Shown here: positions 1-10,406 of the stretch, one piece after another
Position numbering within the stretch: the stretch's first letter is position 1
How the letters are laid out: the number at the start of each line of letters is the position of its first letter
Source: Siphonodentalium dalli
Lineage: Eukaryota; Mollusca; Scaphopoda; Gadilida; Siphonodentaliidae
Direction: 5' to 3'
Assembly (NCBI GenBank): GCA_032622095.1
Contig: CP136069.1
Coordinates: 3,375,566-3,439,565 of the forward strand
DNA length: 64,000 nt
Translations under genes and position numbers: made by a program
Notes under the pieces: generated by a model
What the model was told of the DNA's origin: nothing
Databases searched by the model: none
Seen by the model: the letters and a program-made list of their open reading frames with translations, nothing else

Positions 1-50
1 AGTCCCTTGAGAAATGTTCACATCATAATTAAGTTCAACAAATATATATA

Positions 51-216
51 CAGTAATGCCCAAAGTACATTTTGTAATCGACTCCAGTCTCCTTATAATT
101 AACCACAGCAGATTTATGGGTAATTTTTCAGGATTTAGTAGGAAATATGGCTTGTTGCCATTCATCGGAAAGCTCTCGCTGTGGTTTATAATTGGTCAAT
201 TACTTTGGGCATTCTG
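51..216. mobile_element. Tc1/mariner-type palindromic MITE, degraded copy
   Basis: Left end CAGTAATGCCC after a TA dinucleotide and right end GGGCATTCTG before TA. The inner half carries the family's hallmark stretches (CCACAGCAGA, GGATTTAGT, GGCTTGTTGCCATTCATCGG). The right half is mostly missing. Better copies lie at 1129-1341 and 3925-4137. Assignment to Tc1/mariner rests only on the TA target site and CAGT-type ends. Confidence 0.7.
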
Positions 217-491
217 TAGACCATTTGCTGAACTTAATTATTATCTGAACATTTTCCACGTGTGTTATCTGTCGTCATGCTTATATTTCGGAACATCCCT
301 CCCAATGAATAATAAACCATTCCAATGTATACTTTTATAACTGAATGGGAGAATCCATTTTGTATAGAAAGGGTTAAAATGCTTCAAGGCAATCGTAACG
401 AGAATAGAATGTTATTGGAATTCCATCATAAAAATCACAAATAACAAATATGAAGATATCGGACATTGGTAAATCACCTAAAATATCGAGT

Positions 492-762
492 GGTATGAAG
501 ATATCATATATCGGTATATCACCTTAAATAGTATGTGCTTCTTAAGGTATGAAGATATCGTACATCGGTATATCACCTTAAATAGTATGTGCTTCTTAAG
601 GTATGAAGATATCGTACATCGGTATATCACCTTAAATAGTATGTGCTTCTTAAGGTATGAAGATATCGTACATCGGTATATCACCTAAAATAGTATGTGC
701 TTCTTAAGGTATGAAGATATCGTACATCGGTATATCACCTAAAATAGTATGTGCTTCTTGAG
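492..762. repeat. 54-bp minisatellite, 5 copies
   Basis: Five head-to-tail copies of a 53-54 bp unit beginning GGTATGAAGATATCG and ending TATGTGCTTCTTAA. The first copy is the most divergent and the last two lack one T. The open frame on the minus strand is only the repeat read through and is not called as a gene. Confidence 0.9.
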
Positions 763-1128
763 GTGTCCAAATTTTACTAATTATGGTATTTGCCAGAATA
801 GTTATGCTACAACTGATGTTTTCTTGTGTTTTAATACCAATAAATAAATATAAGGTGACTTGGGCATCACCACTATATTGCTGGTAATTATATTTGATTG
901 TGGAAATACGAAGCACAAATACAACCCGTCATAGTGATTGTTATCTGTATTCAGGCCTTAAGATTCGACGAGAATCACCGAATCGATTCTCGTAATGATT
1001 CTTGCGAAACTTTTCAATTTTCAGTGCTTTATGACTAACTTGATTCTCGCAAAATTAAATATATTTTAGAGTTATTGTTCTTCACTGTTACAGATTTTGT
1101 TTACAAACAAGGATTTCAACAAGCTGTA

Positions 1129-1341
1129 CAGTAATGCCCTAAATAATCAACTCCTCAACCACAGCAGAATTATGGGTAATTTTTCAGGATTTAGTCGGAA
1201 ATATGGCTTGTTGCCATTTATCGGAAAGCTCTCAGTGAGAGATTTCCGATGGATAGCAACAAGCCATATTTCAGACTAAATCCTGAAAAATTACCCATAA
1301 TTCTGTTGTGGTTAAGGCGTCCATTATTTAGGGCATTACTG
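1129..1341. mobile_element. Tc1/mariner-type palindromic MITE, full copy
   Basis: A near-perfect inverted repeat of about 213 bp. It starts CAGTAATGCCCTAAATAATC and ends with its reverse complement, flanked by TA on both sides. The two arms would fold into one long hairpin centred near 1235. No coding capacity. Confidence 0.85.
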
Positions 1342-1695
1342 TATCTTGTCACTGGATGACTAGTCTATTGATAACGAAAAGAAGAACAAAGTCTTTCTAT
1401 TTTTTCGCATTCTACTTTTTTACAAGCTTTGTATTATTTCTCAGCTTTACCTTCCGTATCTTTAACCCCTTTGAGTACTGGATATATTCTTCCATTGAGT
1501 TATAAAAGTATACATTGGAACGGTCCATTCTTCATTTGTAGGGATATCAGAGGAGACAGCAGGCAGAGAAATACCATAATTTGTTTTTGCAATGTTCAGT
1601 AATATGATGGTGTATTGAGCATTCCCACAAATGAAACAATGGGAATCAAGTAACTACTCGTCAGCTCGTATCAAGTGGTTTGTTATTATCTACAG

Positions 1696-1839
1696 GAGCA
1701 TAGACACAGATGAGGGGTGGGATCCTTTTGCTGTTCCGGATAGAATCACTGGTTTGCAAGCGTTAGACGAGCTCAACCCCAACAGGAAGTGGAATTTTAT
1801 CAAGATAAACATTGGCTTGGAAGAACTCCAACAAATAAG
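1696..1839 (+). CDS. ASNSD1: ASNSD1, exon (first of five in window)
   Basis: Exon of asparagine synthetase domain-containing protein 1, a protein with an N-terminal glutamine-amidotransferase-like domain and a C-terminal asparagine-synthetase-like (ATP-pyrophosphatase) domain. The acceptor is TTATCTACAG at 1686-1695 and the donor AAG|GTAAAA at 1840. The exon enters with one base to finish a codon and leaves with two. The peptide contains VPDRITG, then [16 protein letters not shown], close to the vertebrate segment with VPDRITG and RIWNFVEINVSMEELQ as I recall it. The N-terminal half, including any SGG-type nucleotide-binding loop, lies upstream of the window. The apparent ATG at 1631 is intronic and not a start. 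Confidence 0.9.
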
Positions 1840-1855
1840 GTAAAATTTAAGCCTT

Positions 1856-2290
1856 AAAGGTACTCAATCCGATTCGATGGTCCTCATATCATCAGATCCC
1901 AACAACACATTTTTTTTTAAATGCTGCTTCAGTTATCAGAATCGAGAAATTGCCCAAAAATAATGCTATAAACCAGTCAACTATAGTATAAAATTGTCCA
2001 AAACCTGTTATTTATCAACATTTTGTTCAATGAAATTTTGCCGGTTTGTCAAATATCTGACACAAAAAAGTCACTTGATTTTAGAGTTATCCATCTTCAT
2101 CTGCAATTTGGTCTGAGATCGTCCTCTCGTCGACTGTTTACTCGGCCACTTAAAATTATCAGTGGTGAAAAATAATAGATTTCGAACATCAAAATCTGAT
2201 AACTCTGAGCTTTGATGGGTGGGTTCCTCGACTCAAATAAAATATTTTTACCCCCGAAGCCAAGAAAATAGTCATTTGGGATCGTTAATC
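1856..2290. mobile_element. AAGGTACTCAATCCGAT-family palindromic element, truncated
   Basis: Left end AAAGGTACTCAATCCGATT, and an internal part with GGGTGGGTTCCTCGACTCAA and ACCCCCGAAGCCAAG, matching the complete copy at 16886-17344. One arm is largely lost. Confidence 0.65.
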
Positions 2291-2320
2291 CGGATAATGC
2301 ATCTTTAACTGCTGTCATTT

Positions 2321-2413
2321 GCAGAATGAGGTCCCCAGAGGGTGTATTTAGTGATGCTATCCCGCATAGCGTGCTAGCATGACTAAATTCACCCTCTGGC
2401 GACCTCATTCTGC
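2321..2413. mobile_element. Short palindromic MITE (GCAGAATGAGGTCCCCAGAG family), copy 1
   Basis: A 93-bp perfect-fold palindrome. GCAGAATGAGGTCCCCAGAG opens it and its reverse complement closes it, with the TAGCATCAC-type core in the middle. It is the first of eleven copies within 4.8 kb of ASNSD1 introns. Confidence 0.8.
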
Positions 2414-2606
2414 TTAGGCCCTCAACTGCTATGGTAGATCTAGGATCAGATTGAAGTTCCCCAGTTGAAGTTGGTAATGATCACCCATTGGGCACCTCAA
2501 TTATGAATTTTATCTTCTGCAAATTAGGGGATATAGAAACTTCCCAGATGGGAAAACGCAACTAAAAACAATGTTAATTTGATACTTCCCAGAAGATGAG
2601 GCCTAA

Positions 2607-2699
2607 GCAGAATGAGGTCTCCAGAGGGTGAATTTGGTGATGCTAGCCCGCTCTTCAGGATAGCATCACTAAATTCACCCTCTGGGGACCTCATTCTGC
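2607..2699. mobile_element. Short palindromic MITE (GCAGAATGAGG family), copy 2
   Basis: Same 93-bp hairpin as at 2321. It is flanked on the left by an AGAAGATGAGGCCTAA segment that accompanies several copies. Confidence 0.8.
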
Positions 2700-3138
2700 A
2701 AATGACAGACACGCTATTTGCAGGCTTGGCTGGAAGCAGCTGTGTCATCTCTGCACCAAGACAAAAATAAATGGTAATTTGACAAAATGAACAACGCAAG
2801 TTTCAGACTAGGGGTAGCTTTATCAGGTCTGGCAATTCTCTATTATAGCTACATTTGACTATAGTAAAACAATTTATACTATAGTAAATTTTGACTATAG
2901 TAAAACAGTAAAACAAAGCATTACCTGCGAACTGTTGCAACTAAGGGTGACGAATCCGTGAGAAATTGGGGGTTATCCGTGTTTGCGGAATTGCCGTGGA
3001 AATCCGTGAGTCTCACGGAGAATCCGTGGAACTTAACAGCTCTGGTGAGGGGTATTATGTTGTTACATGTTGCCGATAACATTTTGATTGCACCAGCTTG
3101 CGGAATATTGGAGAAGCATAGCTAAGCACATACATCTG

Positions 3139-3540
3139 TTAACCCTTTACCCAACAGAAGGGCCCTGTGCCAATGCATTCTCTTATATATGCGAGTCGAC
3201 CATAGGTCGCCTCGCATATATAAGAGAATGCATTGGCTTAACACATATTAAAAATGATAAAATTGTTAAAGAATGTAAGAAAAAATGGTAAAAAGTGTTA
3301 AAAAAAGAGTTTTTTTAGGCCAATGCATTCTCTTATATATGCGAGGCGACCTATGGTCGACTCGCATATATAAGAGAATGCATTGGCACAGGGTATAACT
3401 GTAACCATCACAATGTGGTCAATGAGCCGGTTCCAATGATATCCATATTTGTATGGTTCTATTGAGACAGACCGAAGATATTTTAGGCTGTTGAAGCTTT
3501 ATTTGGCCGGTTTTGGCCGGTTTGTTGGGTAAAGGGTTAA
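3139..3540. mobile_element. TTAACCCTTTACCCAACA-family MITE carrying two 70-bp hairpin modules
   Basis: Terminal inverted repeat TTAACCCTTTACCCAACA on the left and TGTTGGGTAAAGGGTTAA on the right. Inside are two inverted copies of the 70-bp hairpin module (GTGCCAATGCATTCTCTTAT...) at about 3168-3238 and 3320-3390. The right half has GAGCCGGTTCCAATGATATC and GGCCGGTTTTGGCCGG. Related copies lie at 46153, 46704 and 60013. Confidence 0.8.
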
Positions 3541-3924
3541 GATATTTGTTATTCTATGTGATAAGGTACTCGGATCTATATGATATATAGAGTAACATTG
3601 TTGGAATAGTTTGTTAATTATACATGAAAATGGCAAAAATATTAATTTACTAAGAGTATTATCAAACCATGTTCTTGTATATTTAAATGATTGTTTATTG
3701 GATTGGGGTTATCTCTCTTCAACCAGATTCATCCATCGTCAATAGCCATATGTGGCTACAATAGCTATTGTAGTTATATTTGGGAATTTCCAGACCTGTT
3801 TATACAGGTATATCACTCTAAAGCTTCATACTAGTACAAATATTATTGTCTTTAAAAACCCGAAAAACCTTGAATATTTATCACTAAAACATGCATTCTG
3901 ATTGGACGAGAGCTGCTAAATCTA

Positions 3925-4137
3925 CAGTAACACCCTAAATAATCGACTCCTAAACCACAGCAAAATTATGGGTAACTTTTCAGGATTTAGTTGGAAATAT
4001 GGCTTGTTGCAATTCATCGGAAAGCTTTCACTAAGAGCTTTCCGATGAATGGCAACAAGCCATATTTCCGACCAAATCCTGAAAAGTTACCTATAATTCT
4101 GCTGTAGTTAAGGAGTCGATTATTTAGGGGATTACTG
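3925..4137. mobile_element. Tc1/mariner-type palindromic MITE, full copy
   Basis: A 213-bp palindrome with TA on both sides, of the same length as the copy at 1129-1341. The left arm reads CAGTAACACCCTAAATAATC, with one base changed and one inserted relative to the family consensus. Confidence 0.8.
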
Positions 4138-4188
4138 TAGTTTTCAGTTCACCAGCATCCAAGCCTTGAAATAGCGTGTCTTTCATTT

Positions 4189-4373
4189 GCAGAATGAGGT
4201 CCCCAGAGGGTGAATATTTAGTAATGTTACCCCCGCATAGTGGGCTAGCATCACCAAATTCACCCTCTGGGAACCTCATTCTGCTGAGGTGTAAGCAGAA
4301 GGAGGTCCCCAGAGGGTGAATTTGGTGATGCTAGCCCGCTATGCGGGGTAGCATCACTAAATTCACCCTACTT
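4189..4373. mobile_element. Two adjacent short palindromic MITEs (GCAGAATGAGG family)
   Basis: A complete copy at 4189-4284 is followed after 10 bases (TGAGGTGTAA) by a second at 4295-4373 that loses its right end in the final arm. The doublet recurs at 4826-5006 with the same spacer, so the pair was copied as a unit. Confidence 0.8.
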
Positions 4374-4446
4374 CAAGGCTTGCCAGCATCGCTACTACTG
4401 ACAACGTGATTCAAACAAGGCTTGAAATAGTGTGTGTCTGTCATTT

Positions 4447-4534
4447 ACAGAATGAGGACCCCAGAGGATGAATGTAGTGAACTAACAAAGCAGATTAGCA
4501 TCACTATATTCACCCTCTGGGGACCTCATTCTGC
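4447..4534. mobile_element. Short palindromic MITE (GCAGAATGAGG family)
   Basis: An 88-bp diverged copy (ACCCCAGAGGATGAATGTAG on the left arm) with an intact right arm. Confidence 0.75.
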
Positions 4535-4703
4535 TTATGCCTGATCTTCTGGGAAGTATCTATAGTCACAAATTAACATTGTTTTTAGCTACTTTTTCCC
4601 TTCTGTTTAGTTTCTATATTGGCAGAATATAAAATGCATTATCGAGGTGACTATTATATAAATGGGTTAACATCAATCTGATCCTATGTCTCCCATCGAA
4701 TTA

Positions 4704-5006
4704 AGCAGAATGAGGTTCCAAGAGATTGAATTTGGTGACGCTAACCTGCCGTTATTAGGAAAATGTGTCACAGTTGATTCCACATGTTGCCACGGCGTTT
4801 CCCACAGCATTGCTTATTGCTGTGGTCAACGGTGAATTTAGTGATGCTACCCCGCATAGGGGGCTAGCATCACCAAATTCAACCTCTGGGAACCTCATTC
4901 TGCTGAGGTGTAAGCAGAATGAGGTCCCCAGAGAGTGAATTTGGTGATGCTAGCCCGCTATGCGGGGTAGCATCACTAAATTCACCCTCTTGGGACCTCA
5001 TTCTGC
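4704..5006. mobile_element. Short palindromic MITE doublet with an 80-bp internal insertion
   Basis: The left arm at 4704-4744 is separated from the rest by an unrelated ~80-bp palindrome-like segment (CACAGTTGATTCCAC ... GCTTATTGCTGTGGTCAAC). The copy resumes at about 4826 and ends at 4903. A complete copy follows at 4914-5006. Confidence 0.7.
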
Positions 5007-5114
5007 AAATGACAGACACACACAGGTAGCAACATGCACTACTTTGTGTCGTCTGCTCCAGGCTATGAGGGTCGCCTTAAGTGTTTAACTCATTTCTCTA
5101 CCAACTTTTAACAG

Positions 5115-5262
5115 GAATGAGCACATCCGCCACCTCGTATATCCACTGAACACAGTTCTTGATGATAGCATCGGGTGTGCGGTCTGGTTTGCCGCAAGAG
5201 GAATCGGCGTCATGCGGAATCCTTCAGGTCAAGGTCACACGATCTGTCAAAGCTCGGCCAAG
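5115..5262 (+). CDS. ASNSD1: ASNSD1, exon
   Basis: Second ASNSD1 exon in the window. The acceptor is ACTTTTAACAG ending at 5114 and the donor AAG|GTAAGG at 5263. It enters with the single base that completes the split arginine codon and leaves in phase 0. The peptide holds the family signature [20 protein letters not shown], close to the vertebrate [20 protein letters not shown] as I recall it. It continues into a less conserved stretch ([17 protein letters not shown]) before the nucleotide-domain exon. Surrounding introns are almost wholly MITE-derived. Confidence 0.93.
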
Positions 5263-5283
5263 GTAAGGATGAATGGGAGATAA

Positions 5284-5550
5284 TTTAGCCCTTTCAGTGC
5301 CAAGTCCGATTTTTGTATCAACCCATATTTCCTTGATCATTTTTCAAATTTATTGATTATAATAATGTGATACATTGATGGAAAGAGCATTTTTCAAATT
5401 TATTGATTATAATAATGTGATACATTGATGGAAAGAGCTCTAAGAGCTCTTTCCATCAATGTATCACATTATTATAATCAATAAATTTGAAAAATGATCA
5501 AGGAAATATGGGTTGATACAAAAATTGGACTTGGCACTGAAAGGGTTTAA
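5284..5550. mobile_element. CCCTTTCAGTGCCAAGTCCG-family palindromic MITE
   Basis: A long palindrome beginning 21 bp after the ASNSD1 exon. Ends read CCCTTTCAGTGCCAAGTCCG and its complement. The centre has CTAAGAGCTCTTTCCATCAA against its reverse complement, with one arm partly duplicated (two copies of CATTTTTCAAATTTATTG). Relatives: 9083, 9568, 12441, 14033 and 18921. Confidence 0.8.
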
Positions 5551-5599
5551 CTACTCTTATAAACCAATCATCTGTATGCTATATTGTTTGCAGATCACA

Positions 5600-5709
5600 C
5601 TTAAAGTGATGTGAAACACTCCGGTAGGATGAGCAAATATAAATGGAGAATAATCTTAAAGTGATGTGAAATACTCCGGTAGGATGAGCAAATATAAATG
5701 GAGAATAAT
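5600..5709. repeat. 55-bp tandem duplication
   Basis: Two adjacent copies of a 55-bp unit starting TTAAAGTGATGTGAAA and containing CCGGTAGGATGAGCAAATAT, with one C/T difference. Confidence 0.85.
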
Positions 5710-5799
5710 CTTCCTCAAAGCAGCTCAAAGTAGTATTTTTTTACAAATAATATAATCAAATTGACAAAACACACTGTCATTCTTATATATTAATTAAAT

Positions 5800-5885
5800 G
5801 CGGTGACTCTCTATGGCGAATTTTTTTTTCGTTAGTTTATCGCCGATAGATGCGTCTCGAATCGAGAAGTAAATATTTATAATTG
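5800..5885 (-). repeat. End of the 62.7-64 kb repeat family, reverse orientation
   Basis: Reads as the reverse complement of 62745-62825: GTTAGTTTATCGCCGATAG, TCTCGAATCGAGAAGTAAAT, AATTGAGCGTAGTTCAGACG. It is a dispersed copy of the sequence that also borders the large minisatellite at 48120. Confidence 0.7.
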
Positions 5886-6074
5886 AGCGTAGTTCAGACG
5901 ATGTTTCTATGGAGTGTTACAGTTGAATTGCTTCAGATTTTCGGCAATGCTACTACATGTATAATGATACCTTCCTCCAGTTGGCATAGCGCCTGTATAC
6001 ACACACACCAGAACAAGTACATAATATATCTTGAATGCTGTGAACCAAGCCTGAGTTTAGTGTGCCTGACATTT

Positions 6075-7053
6075 GAAGAATGAGGTCCCCAGAGAGTGAA
6101 TTTAGTCCGCTATGTGGGATAGCATCACTAAATTCACCCTCTGGGGCCTCATTCTGCTTAGGCCTCATTTTCTCTGGAAAGTTTCTCTATTATCACATAT
6201 CTATAGAAACATCTTCACATAGATTCTATTTCTTTTTTAGTTTAGTTTCTCTATATCCCCATATTGGCAGACGACACATTGCATAATCAAGGTACATCAC
6301 AATATTCATCATTTGGGAACTTCAATCTGAGTCTATGTCTCCAATAGCAGATGAGACCATACAGAATGAGGTCCCCAGAGGGTGAATTTCATGATGCTAG
6401 CCCACTATGCGGTCACTAAATTCTGCAAATGACAGACACACCAAACTCAGGCTTTCTGTTAATAAAACGCAGTCAAACTGAAGATTGGGAATATTGTTTG
6501 TTTATAAACGCATATACTTTGGTTTATTGCTGCTAAATATCTGAATATAAATTGAATTTACCTACATTTCTTACTTGCTCCATATTTCATATAAAATTAA
6601 TAAAATATATTGCATTGCTGTTAACATGGCGAATGAAGTCTGAGTTTAGTGTGTCTGTTATTTGCAGAATGAGGTCCCCAGAGGGTTACGCTATCCCACA
6701 TTGTGGGCTAGTATCACCAAAGTCACCCTCTGGGGACCAATTCTGCTTAGGCCTCAACTGCTAAGGCAGACCTATGATCAGATTGAAGTTCCCCAGTTGA
6801 AGTTGGTGATGTTCACCCAATAGTCACGTCGATTATGCATATTATTTTCTGCAAATTAGGGGATATAGAAACTTCCTAGAAGGGAAAAAGTAACTAATTA
6901 CAATGAAAACAATGTTAATTTTAGACTATAGATACTTCCCAGAAGATGAGGTTTAAGCAGAATGAAGTAGGTCCCCAGAGGGTGAATTTAGTGATGCTGT
7001 CCCACACAGTGGGTTAGCATCACGAAATTCGCCCTCTGGGGACCTCATTCTGC
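6075..7053. mobile_element. Four short palindromic MITEs (GCAGAATGAGG family), clustered
   Basis: Copies at 6075-6157 and 6664-6746 fold end to end, 6361-6426 has lost most of one arm, and 6957-7053 is complete with a 3-bp insertion in the left end. Between them are AT-rich stretches with a shared GGGGATATAGAAACTTCC segment (2530, 6850), indicating that the hairpins sit in a longer, itself duplicated, host sequence. Confidence 0.75.
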
Positions 7054-7120
7054 AAATGACAGACACACTTTATCGAGGCTTAGTCATTAATATAAAACAT
7101 GCATCTCAAACATCACTGAT

Positions 7121-7330
7121 GTTTAACCCACAGTGAGCCTCACACAGATGGAAGCATGCACTGCAGAGTGTCGTCTGCTGCAGTCTATATGGGGGCTCTC
7201 TAAAGGGTTAATAACCGAGGTGATATATAAAGTTTAATGTTTAACCCACAGTGAGCCTCACACAGATGGAAGCATGCACTGCAGAGTGTCGTCTGCTGCA
7301 ATCTATTTAGGGCTCTCTATGGGTAAGACA
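7121..7330. repeat. 118-bp tandem duplication
   Basis: Two copies of a segment beginning GTTTAACCCACAGTGAGCCT and containing GTCGTCTGCTGCA start at 7121 and 7239. The GTCGTCTGCT motif also occurs in the spacer of the 370-bp hairpin elements. Confidence 0.8.
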
Positions 7331-7387
7331 TGCAACCGAATGATAATATACAACAGACTTCAAATGTGTTGTGGTCAACCTTAGCTA

Positions 7388-7549
7388 CAGTAATGCCCTA
7401 AATAATTGACTCCTTAACCACAGCAGAATTATGAGTAACTTTTCAGGATTTAGTCGGATGAATGGCAACAAGCCATAATCCGACTAAATCCTGAAAAGTT
7501 ACCAATAATTCTGCTGTGGTTAAGGAGTCGATTATTTAGGGCATTACTG
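7388..7549. mobile_element. Tc1/mariner-type palindromic MITE, centre-deleted
   Basis: TA-flanked CAGTAATGCCCTAAATAAT ends with both arms present. The central ~50 bp of the fold is missing. Confidence 0.8.
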
Positions 7550-7552
7550 TAA

Positions 7553-8768
7553 TCCAAAGTCACATGTGGTCAACCTTAGTTTTATGGTTTAACCAATACA
7601 GGTGCCTGACAAGGTAGCACATCTGCCCCAGTCAACGAATAACAAGTCAGAATGGAGCACTGGCTGACTGACCTTAAGGCCTTTCCGTTTGTCAACATAA
7701 GTATAATGAAAGAAATAATGGCTTACAATCTATCCGTCATATAATTTCCCCACATAATGAAGGTGGTGCATAAATGTATGGATGTCAAAAGAAAGGGGAG
7801 GTTGTCTGCTAGGCATATTAAAGAAGATTCGAGGCTAAATATGATGATGACCAAGGTCCCAATTTCTGGCAGACAAATTGCTCCTCGTTCTGATGACATG
7901 AATTTTGAGGTGGAAGCTGGATCCTTGAGCGGTTTATTGGAATTTTGAAAATAGTTTTAGAACGTACCCACAAAAACAAGATTTCATTTAATGCCAAAAG
8001 TAGAATTTTTAAATTTTTGAAAATTACTCCCAATGAGACAAAAAGAAGCCAAAATGTTTTGATAAGATAATCATCAGTTGCAGATTGCTGACTATATGCC
8101 ATGCTAATCGAATAACGTTTCGACTCGTTAATATACAACAGACTTTAAATGTGTTGTGGTCAACCAGACTCAACAAGCTAATACTCAGCCTCCAGTTGGC
8201 CTTTTATGATTTTTGTGTTGCGACCTTCCAGAAGAGTCGTAAATGATTCATGACAAATTTTTACCTCTTACAGACAACCTAGATTATAAGCCTTGGTAAT
8301 TCACACATGCTGTCATAAATTGATGGGTGAAAACTATTTATGAAGTTTCAAGTCAGTTTGTGATTAAAGTATTCAATTGGGTCTTACTAAAAGTACTAAA
8401 AGCCAACCGCACCCGTCTGTACCGCACACAGGGGTCCGAGCGAGACGGAGCATGCACTATCATGCAGAATAGTCATGTATGTACCAAAGTTCCAATCCCC
8501 AAGTCGATAGCTCAACTGGAAAAGGCACTATTAACCCCTAACTTGTGGCCGATTCCATTCGGTATGCAAAAAAAAAAGGCACCGACTACCCCTCCCCTAT
8601 CTGCCTGACTATAAATGACATCATATAATGCAGCGAATACCCTTCTGCATCCATGAGCGATCGGGCAAGTTGCTAGCTGTAGCGGAAGTGAACATATTAA
8701 CCCATAAACCCATAAAATTGGCCAAAAGAATTTTATGGCAATAAAGTCTCGCACAACACTACATTTAT
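7553..8768. other. ASNSD1 intron sequence without recognised elements
   Basis: No conserved reading frame, RNA gene or clear terminal repeat is visible. A short direct repeat (ACAACAGACTT.AAATGTGTTG at 7349 and 8137) is present. Confidence 0.5.
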
Positions 8769-8769
8769 A

Positions 8770-8848
8770 CAGTAATGCCCTTAATAATTGACTCCTTAAC
8801 CACAGCAAAATTATGTGGTTAAGGAGTCGATTATTTAGGGCATTGCTG
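8770..8848. mobile_element. Tc1/mariner-type MITE, minimal 79-bp derivative
   Basis: Only the outer ~35 bp of each arm remains, joined at AAATTATGTGGTTAAGG, and still flanked by TA. Confidence 0.8.
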
Positions 8849-8916
8849 TAACCTTAATAGACTGAACAATGGGATGTATTGCTCTGTGATCTTTCAGGTG
8901 ATCTTTGACCTTTCAG

Positions 8917-9068
8917 GTGATCTTGTGCGGAATGGGTGCTGATGAGCAGCTAGCCGGCTATGCTCGCCACCGAGCGAGATTCAGAGACGACGGGTGGGAC
9001 GGACTTATTGATGAAATCCACCTCGAGATCAATAGAATATCATCAAGGAATCTGGGCCGAGATGACAG
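8917..9068 (+). CDS. ASNSD1: ASNSD1, exon
   Basis: Third ASNSD1 exon in the window, encoding the core of the asparagine-synthetase-like domain. The acceptor is TGACCTTTCAG ending at 8916. An identical TCTTTCAGGTGATCTT lies just upstream at 8891, so a competing acceptor exists; the downstream one restores phase 0. The donor is ACAG|GTATGC at 9069. The peptide begins [19 protein letters not shown], matching the family's [11 protein letters not shown] motif, and ends in [12 protein letters not shown]. The 3' end of this exon and its donor are partly duplicated twice in the next intron. Confidence 0.95.
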
Positions 9069-9082
9069 GTATGCTTCAGTGT

Positions 9083-9336
9083 TTAACCCTTTGAGTGCCA
9101 GGTCGATTTTTGTATCAACCCATATACCCTGTGCCAATGCATTCTCTTATATATGCGAGTCGACCATAGGTCGCCTCGGATATATAAGAGAATGCATTGG
9201 TCTAACAATGTTTTTTTTTTTTTTTTTTTTTTTTACAATTTTTTACAATTTGAATGATTTATTCTTATATTCTTTAACAGACTTATTTTGTAGGTTTAGG
9301 GCCGATGAGATCGGCCCCTGGCACTCAAAGGGTTAA
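9083..9336. mobile_element. CCCTTTGAGTGCCAGGTCG-family MITE with one hairpin module
   Basis: Inverted ends TTAACCCTTTGAGTGCCA and TGGCACTCAAAGGGTTAA. The 70-bp hairpin module lies at 9131-9201, followed by a 24-base T run. Confidence 0.8.
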
Positions 9337-9344
9337 CACGCACA

Positions 9345-9462
9345 AGATCAATAGCATAGCATCAAGGAATCTGGGCCGGGACGACAGGTACATGTATGAT
9401 TCAGTGTTTAACACACCTGAGATCAATAGAATATCGAGAAATCTGGGCCGAGACAACATGTA
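9345..9462 (+). pseudogene. Two partial intronic copies of the ASNSD1 exon 3' end plus donor
   Basis: Positions 9345-9412 repeat exon bases 9027-9084 (AGATCAATAG.ATAGCATCAAG, GGAATCTGGGCCG, ACAGGTA). Positions 9419-9462 repeat them again with a short deletion and GACAACATG in place of GATGACAGG. The first copy keeps a usable GT donor; neither has an acceptor of its own. They lie between two MITEs of one family (9083-9336 and 9568-10022), which suggests that mispaired MITEs drove the duplication. They are pseudo-exon fragments, not additional coding exons. Confidence 0.85.
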
Positions 9463-9567
9463 CATTAATGCCCTAAATAATCGACTGCTTAACCACAGCA
9501 GAATTATGGGTAACTTTTCAGGATTTAGTCTGAAATGTGGCTTGTTGCTATTCATCGGAAACAACTT
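9463..9567. mobile_element. Tc1/mariner-type MITE, left half only
   Basis: One arm, from CATTAATGCCCTAAATAATC to CATCGGAAAC. It is interrupted by the MITE that starts at 9568. Confidence 0.75.
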
Positions 9568-10022
9568 TTAACCCTTTGAGTGCCACGGGCCGATCTCATC
9601 GACCCTAATTTACGGTGTGTAAAATCGGCCCTAAAATTTTTTATTTTTTTTTAGGGGTTGAATTTTTTTTGGGTATGCTTAAGCATGCTATAGCGAATTT
9701 AAAAACAAACTGGATAACACCTTAGGGGCATGTTATAACTCAAAACTATCACCAAGTATTCATAGTAATAATTTTGATGCCCATGAAAAACGTGAGATTC
9801 CCTGGCACTAAACCTACAAAATAACTCTGTTAAAGAATATAAGAAATAATAATTAAAATTGTAAAAAATTATAAAAAATAATAACAAATGATGAAAAATT
9901 GTTAGGCCAATGCATTCTCTTATATATGCGAGGCGACCTATGGTCGACTCGCATACATAAGAGAATGCATTGGCATAGGGTATATGGGTTGATACAAAAA
10001 TCGGACCTGGCACTGAAAGGGT
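9568..10022. mobile_element. CCCTTTGAGTGCCA-family MITE with one hairpin module
   Basis: Ends TTAACCCTTTGAGTGCCA and CTGGCACTGAAAGGGT. A hairpin module at 9905-9974 lies in the opposite orientation to that of the 9083 copy. The body has GGGCATGTTATAACTC and TGCTTAAGCATGCTATAGCG, shared with 19150-19260. Confidence 0.8.
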
Positions 10023-10270
10023 ATTTGTTCAGTACAAAATTTATTATAAAGGTGCAAGAGATTTTGTCCATTTAATTCAATTTCCGTACATATTCGCGTG
10101 AACTTACAGGTTGGGAGAATTTAGCTAATCGCTTGACACAGCTACCTTTGCAGGTTGGGAAAATTTACTCAAGAAACCTAATTGTCGGACACTAATCCAA
10201 CAATTTTGGCATTTAAGAAACTCCCGCAAATGTAATTTGTGTGGTGGATTCTGTCACACCAATGGTAGAT

Positions 10271-10406
10271 AAATGTGTTATATACACAATGTGTTTGTAA
10301 CGATTCATGTATCGCGACGTCGCCTCGTCGCTATATGGCCACGGAAACTAGCCTCGTCGCGATACGTGAATCAATACAAACACATTGTGTATATAACACA
10401 TATTTA
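10271..10406. repeat. Imperfect palindrome, ~136 bp
   Basis: The arm beginning GTGTTATATACACAATGTGT is mirrored at the right end with few mismatches, and GTATCGCGACG pairs with CGTCGCGATAC. It is a probable small hairpin MITE of a family not seen elsewhere in the window. Confidence 0.75.

Noticed and set aside
1631..1695. An ATG-initiated start of the first ASNSD1 exon
   Set aside because: The upstream bases are a poor match to the family and end in a good acceptor (TTATCTACAG). The real protein continues from an earlier exon outside the window.
2097..6764. Several frames beginning MRSPEGEFS
   Set aside because: They are all read-through of the GCAGAATGAGG palindromic MITE and appear on both strands.
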